Of a DNA stretch of 64,000 bases, positions 56,100 to 64,000 are shown piece by piece; within the stretch, counting starts at the first letter, position 1; each line of letters starts with the position of its first letter. Source of the DNA: Clarkia xantiana subsp. parviflora (Eukaryota; Streptophyta; Magnoliopsida; Myrtales; Onagraceae). The notes under the pieces were generated by a model that was not told where the DNA came from, did not search any database, and worked only from the letters and a program-made list of their open reading frames with translations. The stretch lies in NCBI GenBank assembly GCA_036873135.1, contig JAPTYO010000059.1, forward strand, positions 9,231,066-9,295,065. The letters run 5' to 3'. Made by a program: the position numbers and the translations under genes.

Positions 56100-56725
56100 T
56101 TATTATTATTTACTAAATAAATAAATTATTTTGTATTATCTTTATAGTCTATATGTATTGGGATTACAAATACCTTCTTAAACATCAATACTGTAGTGAT
56201 TGTTTTTACTTACACGGGTTCCTTCAGGAAGTATGAACATAGGATTATTGTTTTTCTTTTTCTTGTACATGATCACTCAATCTGAAAAAGAAGACCACAT
56301 GACTTTTTTAAGTAACTATAAATAGCAATTTATGACTCACTTTTTTGCCACGATTACGCAATAGTTTGCTTCGTTGCGGTTAAACCAAATTACCAATAGC
56401 GGGCGGACGACAGGCGAAGGAACGACAATCAAACATGTGCTTAAACTGAACTGGAACATAAATTGTAGCGGCGGTGAAAGCGGGCCTGCGGTCGAGCAGG
56501 GCACGAACGGTGCGGCCAGTGGTTTGGAAAGAATGACAGATGTGGGAGGCATAATGCAATGTGTCTGCTTAGCAGAGGTATTAGATTTAATATCGGTTCG
56601 GTTGAGACCGGTTCAGGTGATACTTAATACCGGTTCAAGTTGAAGTGTGTTTAGACCGATCCGAAAATTGTACCCGTTGGAGGGTTGTGTCCTTTGGGGG
56701 TGAGGACACAACACAAATTATATAT
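56100..56725. other. Intergenic segment, partly GC-richer
   Basis: 56380-56560 is GC-rich with open frames on both strands (56337-56552 minus, 56374-56643 plus). Neither has a recognisable domain. Confidence 0.35.
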
Positions 56726-57504
56726 TGGTATAGTAGATTATAGTATAGGAGTTTATTGGGTACTAAGAATAGTGTAAGGACTAAAGTAATATGATGTGGT
56801 AGTTTGGGGGTGAATGAGTTATTAAGGGTTAGTAGTTTATATTAAGGTTATGGGAGGTTGATGAAGAGAACAATGAAAATTATAAGGGTTAACAGGTCTT
56901 TTGGTCAATGATGTTTGACCACTTTTGGATTTTGGTCCATGATGTTTTTTTTGCCTAGTTTTGGTACCATATGTTTGCAGATTTTTCTAGTTTTTGTCCG
57001 ACCGTTACATTCCGTACATTTTTTCGTTAAGTGACATGTGCAAGTCACGTGATCTACCCTAAAGTTTCAATTTTGTTTTAATTTGGGGGGAATTGACCCA
57101 TTGAACTAGGTTTAGGGTGTAATTCCCGCAAATTTGACCCATAAACGTAGTTCAATTCCCCCAAATTGAACTAGGTTTAGGGTGTCAATTCCCCCAAAGT
57201 TGAACAAAATTGAAAGTTTAGGGTGGATCACGTTATTTGCACATGTCACTTAACGGAAAAAATGGACGGAATGTAACGGTCGGACCAAAACTAGAAAAAT
57301 CTGCAAACATATGGTACTAAAACTAGACCAAAAAAAAACATCATGGACCAAAACCTAAAAGTGGTCAAACATCATGGACCAAAAGACATGTTAACCCAAA
57401 TTATAAATGTTGATGTCTCTACATCTATGATCTAATCTTCTTAAATCTCCAATTCTCTGATCATAATCTATCCACCTTCTACCATATCGATTGGGTTCGT
57501 ATCA
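56726..57504 (+). repeat. Eroded element, first LTR (interrupted)
   Basis: Left part 56726-56885 and right part 57398-57504 match 59620-59884. The MITE at 56886-57397 and one 9-bp duplication separate them. The left end TGGTATAGTAG is set by alignment with the second LTR. Confidence 0.65.
56877..57406. mobile_element. Mutator-type foldback MITE with 9-bp TSD
   Basis: The element is 56886-57397 (512 bp), nearly a full-length palindrome: GGGTTAACAGGTCTTTTGG at the left against CCAAAAGACATGTTAACCC at the right, with the arms matching for over 200 bp. AAATTATAA is duplicated exactly (56877-56885, 57398-57406); nine bases indicate Mutator-like transposase. No coding capacity. Confidence 0.85.
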
Positions 57505-58365
57505 TTTGTATCCTATGCAGTCAAAGACGAATTTCTACGTTGAGACGGAAAAAGGCAGGTATAGTCAGATCGTAAAGACGTAAGTTTCTACGAACATGAA
57601 ACTATAACCTAGACGTGTCGCAATTCACTCAGCTTAGCCCACGTTTGGACCTGAATAATTTGTTGTGTTTTGACCAATGTTTTCTTTGGTTGTTCATGAA
57701 CCAATACTAGTCATATGCATGCATATAGTTGACCACTTGCATAGGTACTAGCACATTTGTCACTGTTAGACTACTATATGTGTATATTACTTGAGCAAAT
57801 CCTCAAACGTTCTTTCTAAATAAAGGGGAAAAAAAAACTCTTGCGCCACTCCTATTCACCTCTCTATTTTCAGTCTGATTCTATTACAAGTTCTCTTCCA
57901 CCCAATCGATCCAATATCTGAGTTGATTGAGCGCCACACCAAACCAAATTGTTGCAACCCAGTCACAACCCTATTATAGTTTGGGTATTAGAGTGTGGGT
58001 AACTGTGTTCCAACAGCTCCAGAATGAGCACTGTGTTCTCGTGAAATTTATTTTCTTGTTGGAAGACATATAAGAGGAAGAAGACGAAGAGGCTTCTAAT
58101 TTTGGTGAAATCATTTAGTTTGGCCACAATTATTAGAATTTGTGGTTTGTGGGGTAAGTTTTTAGCAAATTATGACAACATAAGTACAAACGTAAAAAAC
58201 GAGCAAACACCGTTTTTATATGTTTCTACGTCTTTACTCGCGTTTTTACCTGTTTTCACTATGAATGCGACTTAGCTCCATTATAAATCATTTTTTGACT
58301 TATACAGTCATAAAAATGTGCGTTTCTACGACTTAATAATGCATTTTTGACTGCATAGTTGGTAT
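57505..58365. mobile_element. MITE inserted in the primer binding site
   Basis: The element is 57513-58358 (846 bp), CTATGCAGTCAAAGACG...TTTTTGACTGCATAG. Flanks TTTGTATC (57505-57512) and TTGGTATT (58359-58366) are both derived from the priming site TTGGTATC, an 8-bp duplication with two changes, which suggests hAT. It contains CGTTTTTAC / GTTTCTACG motifs and no transposase. Confidence 0.7.
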
Positions 58366-59619
58366 TAGAGTCGTTCTCCTTGGCTTTGGTAATTTTGGTT
58401 AGATTCTGACCACTTCGCACTGATCACCGCTCAACCGCCCACTCCGATCACAACCACCACCGGCCATTCCGACCACGACCGCTGCTGTTACCCTTGTCGA
58501 CCACCGCCCAGCTGTCCACAGGTCTTGTGCTGGACTGCCACTGCCGGTGTCACTTGCCCATGTTGTGAATTCTCTGTCAGTTTATTCTTCTTCCTCTCAT
58601 GCTGTGATTTTGACTTTGCTGCTATTAATTATTGATGCTACTGTTAATTTTGATGCTTAATTGTTGTTGCTGCTGCTGCATCTCTGCTTTCCTGCAGCAG
58701 CAATTTCTGTGCTGCAATTTTTGGAGTGTAAAATCAGCGCCCACAAGGTGTTCGGTGAAATGCCTAAGAAAAATATTTGAACAAAAAGTTTTGCTTGTTG
58801 TTATCAGCTATTATATAAGTGATTCCAACCTACAATGGACAACACAGAACTTCATCACGTCTCGACAAGATTTTCAAAAATATAAAGGATTTTTTTATGA
58901 TGCTTCAAAGAAACTTACTAACGCATTGGACAAATTATGTGATCATGTTATACCATGACCGAATAAGAAAAACATCTCTGATGCAAATGAAGAGGTTGTC
59001 GAAACAATTGAAGTGTTTGTCAACGCAGGTGAATTGAGTTGTTTTCTTGATTGTGCTAATGAAGATGTTGACACAAGGGAAGAAAACTAATATGATGTCT
59101 GGTTCCGATACTATTAGCTTGATTGATGGTCTGCAGGAGCTCATGTGTGTAGTGATGTAGTTCAGGATCAATATCTGATATTGAGGAATCCAAGTCAGTG
59201 TTGTACTCATTTTGAGAGTTTCAACTACCGGGCACGATTGTAGAGTAATGTCATCCTTTTTGGACGTCTATTATTACATCGACAGTTGAAGCTCAGTTGC
59301 ATCTCTCGCTTCTAAAGATGACTTTCACAAGCAGTTCGGACATGATTATGGAATTGGTGGACAACCTGAATTTGAGGCGTCTATTGTTTGAGGAGATTTC
59401 CTTTTTGAGTGGACAATAATGCGAGACTACGATGGCCTATGGTCCCGGAAATTATCATGTAGCATTCACCTTCATGTGGTCACTTGTCTAAGACTATGAT
59501 GGCTTTAACGACTCGGGTTCTTTCATGTTGCATTTAATTTTATTTTGGTTCTTCGTGATTATGACGGGTTTAATGGTCCTAGACACACATTGAGGACAAA
59601 GTGTCTTGGAGGAGAGGGC
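58366..59619 (+). other. Internal region of the eroded LTR element
   Basis: No gag or pol motif could be read reliably. The frame 58632-58958 begins with Leu and Cys runs and is not convincing. The purine tract GGAGGAGAGGGC (59608-59619) closes the region. Confidence 0.5.
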
Positions 59620-59884
59620 TGTATTAAGGTATTATAGTATATGGGTTTATTGTGTAGTAAGAATAGTGTAAAGACTAAAGTAATATGATGTGATAATTTG
59701 GGGGTGAAAGGGTTAGTAGTTTATATTAAGGTTATGGGAGGTAGATGAAGAACAATGAAAATTATGAATGAATGTTGATGGAGCTTTGCTCTCTCTATCT
59801 CTACATTTATGATCTAATCTCCCTGAATCTCCAATTTCCCTCCTAAACAATCCACTTTCTACAGTATCGATTGGGTTCGTATCA
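59620..59884 (+). repeat. Eroded element, second LTR
   Basis: 265 bp, TGTATTAAGGTATTATAG...GGGTTCGTATCA, followed by the tRNA-Met priming site TTGGTATCAGAGCC at 59885-59898. Confidence 0.75.
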
Positions 59885-59898
59885 TTGGTATCAGAGCC
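59885..59898 (+). promoter_or_regulatory. tRNA-Met primer binding site
   Basis: TTGGTATCAGAGCC directly after the LTR. Its presence after the second LTR means another internal copy follows; that copy is interrupted at 59982. Confidence 0.8.
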
Positions 59899-59981
59899 AT
59901 TCTCATTGGCTGTGGTAATTTTGGTTCGATTTCGACCACTTCGCACCGATCACCACTCAACCGCCCACTCCGACCACAACC

Positions 59982-60582
59982 TGTAAGCATATGGTAATGG
60001 GCGCTGTAATTGGTAGCCCATAATATGTATAGTTTACCTAATGAACTTGGGTAAATGTCACTTTATGGTAATTGGGCTAGACCCAAATCACAATTGACAT
60101 GGGAGGCCTAAAATTGGGCCTCCCCAAATACATAGGCCGGCCGAAACCCTAGGTGGGGTAAAGTGGACTTTTGTCCACTTTACTCCTCCTATAAATAAGA
60201 GGTCTTAGGGGATTTTTAGGGTTAATCACAATTCCCTCACAAGAGTGTTTTAGAGCAAAAAACTCTCCCCCATAAACCCTAGTTTCGGCCGAACCATAAC
60301 CTTCACCAAGGGTGTGCCAAATTGCCTTCGAGCAAACTCTCCAGAGATCTGTTCCCGTGCCAAGAATCGATCAGAGGCTTTGTTGTAGAGCTTGAACCAC
60401 GTAGGGCTTCTCTAATAAGAACCTCTACTGGTCCCGATCGGAGGATCGTGAACTCCCTCCAGAGAAGATCTTGGGTCTACGGATCATCCTAAAGGTATGT
60501 GCGAAACTTCCGCTGCGTAATTCCAGTTACTAGCATGTACCTTGTTTAAGTATCCATAGTGATTACTCCCCGTAATCGAACA
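59982..60582 (+). repeat. 5' LTR of the copia-type element
   Basis: 601 bp, TGTAAGCATATGG...CCCCGTAATCGAACA. Ends and several blocks match the copia-2 LTR read on its own strand. TATA box TATAAATA at 60189-60196. Confidence 0.8.
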
Positions 60583-61157
60583 GCAGTATCAGAGCCTGTG
60601 TAAGGAGTTCATGATTTTGATAAATTGATGTTCTTGAAATTTAAATATGAAATCCGAAATTTTAAAAAGAAAATTTTAAAATTTTATTTTCATGACGTTC
60701 TTGGTTTATTTGATGTTCATGATCTTCAAGAAAAGAGTAATATTTATCAAAATCAAACATTGGATTATAGATCTTATTAAATTTTGATCTTGAAATTTGA
60801 CCACTTGTTCCTAAATTTGGTGTTTGTGCCGAAAATTTTGATGAATCAAGGCAAAATTTTTAATTTCTTGGTCACAAGCAAGTAAATTTCGGAACAAACA
60901 CATTAGAATATTGTTTACCATATTTTAATTTTTAATTAAGGTAACAATATATCAATAATTAAGAACATAAGGATATATTCACATAAATATATTGAAATAT
61001 ATATCACTATCAATATATCTAAATATTTATTAGGGTTATGTTAATATTGATAGATTTAATTGCCTAAAAGATTGAGAAAATATATTGTCAGTATATTTGT
61101 TACCCTATTTAAAATATTGACAATAAATAAATATTATATATATATATGAACCACATT

Positions 61158-61202
<45 letters not shown>

Positions 61203-62560
61203 GATTGATTTAATCTTAAAGATAGAATCTTAGCAATAAGTATATATATGTTTGTATTTGGTCGAAGTATATATGTATATTTTTAATATTGGAAATTATT
61301 TTATATAATTAATGTTACTTGGTGGTTAAGTTAATTATTTTTTTACTTTTAAACCCTACTTGGGCCACAAGTCAACATTTCGGCCCAGCCTTTGAAATTT
61401 TAATTATTGGGCCGGTCCAATATATTATACCGGGACGGATTTAAATCAAACCGGGTTTTCTCAATCGGTTCGACCTAATCGGGTCTGGTCAAACCGGGGT
61501 AATTAAGTGGATCTAACCGAACCGGTTTTGTGTGTTGAACCGAACCAAACCCTATTTTATTGGACCGGTTCGGACCGAACCGGATTTTAAAATATAAAAT
61601 CGGACCGAACCGAACCAGATTTGCCGGACCGGGCCGAACCGGAGTTTCTGAACCAAACCGAACCAAAATTGACTGAACCGAAATGTTTTTCAAAACCGAA
61701 TTCAAGTCAATTAAATAAAATAGGGTGGTCAAGTTTTAAAATATAAATGTTTTTTAACCTCTAAATGGACTACACAGTGCTCATAGGGTTGCTAACCTTT
61801 ATGCCTTGTTTCGATTATGGAGATGGATATCTGAGATACATATTTTTTGGACTGGAATTATTAGAGGGATGAATTGCAATTGTTTATTATTCAATATATA
61901 TTAATGCATGATTAAAAATGTTGTCTTGACTTAGTCAAGCTAGCTGGATATTGCATGTTGTGGGCGGAGCCCTGGTTAAATATATGAAATGCGCACTAGG
62001 ATAGACATGTTGTGATAGTTGGAAAAGCCTAGGATTCATGTCTAGAATGTTGCGTAATTGAATATAAGCATGAATTGCAAATCAGCCCCTAATGTTTAAA
62101 ATTATTTTAAAACTAAAAACCAGTCGCCAAATATGTATGATTGTTGTGGAATTTTCATGTTTGACACGTATGCTAGAATGTTGAGGATGTGGTTGCATTT
62201 GATAATTTACTTGTAGTAGAATTATGTATGCAAGCATGAGTTCCTCGGAACATTAAACGCATGACGCGTAAGCATGAATGTGGTTTGTATGATGAATGTT
62301 ACTAGCATATGATAATTTGCATGAATAGTAGAATTATATATGCATAAGTGAATTCATCGGAATATTTTTCCAAAATAAAAAGGGCCTTGGGAAAGCCAAG
62401 ATCGGGTATACTTGTTTTAAAATTCCTGTTCCGGTAATTTGCGATTAAAACCGTATTAAAAGACTGATATATTAGATTGAAAACGACGGTAATGTGAACT
62501 CTTTCAAAGCCATCTTCCATTGGTTTACTGGTGGTCGGTTGGTTTAGATGACTGAGGAAT
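60583..62560 (+). other. Leader of the copia-type element
   Basis: Non-coding; (TA)n at 61159-61195; tract of CCGAACCGG repeats at 61430-61690 that resembles decayed tandem repeats; conserved block with copia-2 near the end. Confidence 0.65.
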
Positions 62561-64000
62561 CATTATTTGTCGGATTCAATCTTAATAGATATTTGATGAA
62601 TGCAATTATTTCTCAAAAAGTTATTGTCTCCCTAATTTTTGCAAAATCATCGATGTGTTAGTATGAATTGGTTGAATTAGTGCGATTCGATATTCCACGC
62701 ATTCTTGATGGTATGAATCATGATGAATAAAAGGAGTATGTGTTGAACTCTCTACGATTCCGAAAAGTGGTAGTATGTATGATTTTGACAATGTGAAACG
62801 AATGTAATAATTTGTTTCACCAAGAATAGGAGTAGGTTCTTTGATAATCTCAACGCGTATGTGGTGATACATTCAACCTTGGTAAAATGGGGTTGAAGAA
62901 GACTTCAATTGCAACCAGGCAATGTTGCAGCTTAGTAACCCTTTGCATCCGCCTCGGTGGAAGCAAGGATGCAAAAGATAAACGTTTCGGTTAAACGTGA
63001 CGATCTTCTCTCTTTTCATGGATGTTGGGGTAAAACCCGCGTCGGATCTTCAGAATGAAAGGTCAACATAGAAAAGATGTATATGACTTTCTGATATTGA
63101 CAGGACTCAATGAACTTGAGCCTAATCAAGTACAGTAACCACAACAGTAAAAAGGGAAACCTTCTCTGCTCGCCATACTGGGTTCAAAGAAGTCAACCAT
63201 GATCCGCATATCATAGAGAGAACTGGACCATAAAGGTCTTATACGATAATCCGTTGGGTTAAATCATGTTGATAAAGTGCGTCTCTAGTACGCCACATAA
63301 GTCATGTGTATGAAGATGTAAAACTTTTTATACAGACACAGATCATTTGATGTAATTCACTCGTGAATTACTCAGAAGTGATGTTCAACATGACTTAAAG
63401 TTCTCGACTATCTATGCGACAATCATGGATCGAATACGCGATCTTCAGATCAATTCAGATCAAGAACCCTATCATTGTCATTTATGGTTCGTTTGAGTTA
63501 CTAAAATTTTGGTTTTTCGAGATTCGGATTTATTGAATAGAGTAGTTTCCGTTCGATTCGAAATGTGATCTACTTGTCAAAATTAATTGACCCGGTTATG
63601 AGGGATCGATCTGAAACGAAATTTCGGCCAGGTAAAAGTGGTTGAATGAAACGAAATGATTCACGTACTCCGTCATCTCATCAACACGACCAAGCTGAAC
63701 TGTATAAACCCATCGAATAGTTAGATAGAATAATGTAACTCTTTCTTTATTATCAGTACTTCATTGAATGAAATAAAATGTAATGATGAGTGGATTAAAT
63801 TAAATTAAATTGAGAAATGAAACGATTTAACCTAAGGTTAAACCTTCAGTGAAAAGCGCTATGCGCAAGTGGACCTCGATAGACGTAACACATCGTTTCA
63901 AACTACGAGTTTAATAATTAAGTGTTTAAATGATGATGTGCTGAATTTTCGTTTGCTTTCCTTTGGAAATAACTTATTGATAACATTTACAATGGTACGA
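62561..64000 (+). other. Interior of the copia-type element, no frame recognised
   Basis: About 1.4 kb in which gag would be expected by position. Frames are short, and codon structure and copia motifs are not visible on either strand. Confidence 0.5.

Larger units (their letters stand above)
56726..59981 (+). mobile_element. Eroded LTR element (probably Ty3/gypsy) with MITE insertions
   Basis: LTR copies at 56726-57504 (with a MITE inside) and 59620-59884, about 265 bp when intact, ending ATTGGGTTCGTATCA. A priming site TTGGTATCAGAGCC follows the second LTR, and the same site follows the first but is broken by a second MITE. After each site come similar internal sequences (TTGGTAATTTTGGTT... 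ACTCCGA). The internal region is about 1.3 kb without MITE and has no intact frame. Near its end ACATTGAGGACAAAGTGTC and TTGGAGGAGAGGGC resemble the last codons and purine tract of Ty3/gypsy elements. The second internal region is cut at 59981 by the copia-type element. Confidence 0.65.
59982..64000 (+). mobile_element. Ty1/copia-type element related to copia-2, incomplete at window edge
   Basis: The LTR is 59982-60582. An altered priming site (CAGTATCAGAGCC, 60584-60596) follows. The leader shares with copia-2 the order (TA)n, CCGAACCGG tract and a conserved block (about 62385-62560, GGGCCTTGGGAAAGCCAAG onward). In copia-2 a gag start follows that block after about 130 bp; here no gag or pol frame is seen up to 64000. 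I infer a non-autonomous member of the family, or one whose coding part lies further right. The 3' LTR is outside the window. Confidence 0.75.

Noticed and set aside
58632..58958. 108-codon frame starting with Leu and Cys runs
   Set aside because: Begins in a low-complexity TTG/CTG repeat in a retroelement interior; no retroelement motif.
1..64000. CRISPR array, operon or bacterial-type defence system
   Set aside because: Repeats are transposon, minisatellite or LTR sub-repeats; genes have introns and the DNA is of plant nuclear type.

Overview
The window looks like nuclear DNA of a flowering plant, most likely a eudicot; I cannot name the species. It is AT-rich, has plant-type introns, and is dominated by plant transposable elements whose priming sites match initiator tRNA-Met (TGGTATCAGAGC). 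I find one credible host gene, a three-exon R2R3-MYB gene on the minus strand at 15114-16924. Almost everything else with structure is mobile DNA, much of it nested, and many insertions can be bounded to the base by their target-site duplications (TSDs).

Left part (1-12.2 kb). A compound of small LTR elements in both orientations (1180-4919) sits inside one 5-bp TSD. It is followed by a non-coding LTR element of the LARD type (5155-9484), an orphan CACTA-like end (9841) and a small hAT element with an 8-bp TSD (11280-12207). The MYB gene lies in AT-rich, mostly unannotatable DNA between about 12.2 and 20.5 kb.

Centre (20.5-40.9 kb). Three elements are nested. A Ty1/copia element (copia-1, 20529-40877, about 4.5 kb when its insert is removed) had its gag split by a Ty3/gypsy TAT-type element (21237-37096, TSD AAGGG). 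That element was split in turn by a second Ty1/copia in reverse orientation (copia-2, 26301-34787, TSD GTCCT). All three are decayed by stops and frameshifts. The TAT element has gag and protease but no visible reverse transcriptase or integrase. It carries an antisense gene with intron-like splice sites, and copia-2 landed in that gene.

Right part (41-64 kb). An intergenic stretch leads to a Tourist-like MITE (45503-46038). A hAT element follows (46376-52424, 8-bp TSD), split by a non-autonomous CACTA element (46933-51989, 3-bp TSD TTA). The CACTA carries a 17-copy, about 34-bp minisatellite, a captured fragment of the mitotic checkpoint gene BUB3 with its splice donor, further exon-like pieces, a SINE-like sequence and two more copies of the same MITE. 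After about 4 kb of AT-rich DNA comes an eroded LTR element (56726-59981) with a Mutator-type MITE in its LTR and another MITE in its tRNA priming site. It is cut by a third copia-type element (59982 to the window edge) that shares its leader with copia-2 but shows no gag where gag should start.

No CRISPR, operon or other prokaryotic system is present. The most unusual signals are the BUB3 capture by the CACTA, the bidirectional LTR compound inside one TSD, and the antisense gene of the TAT element.
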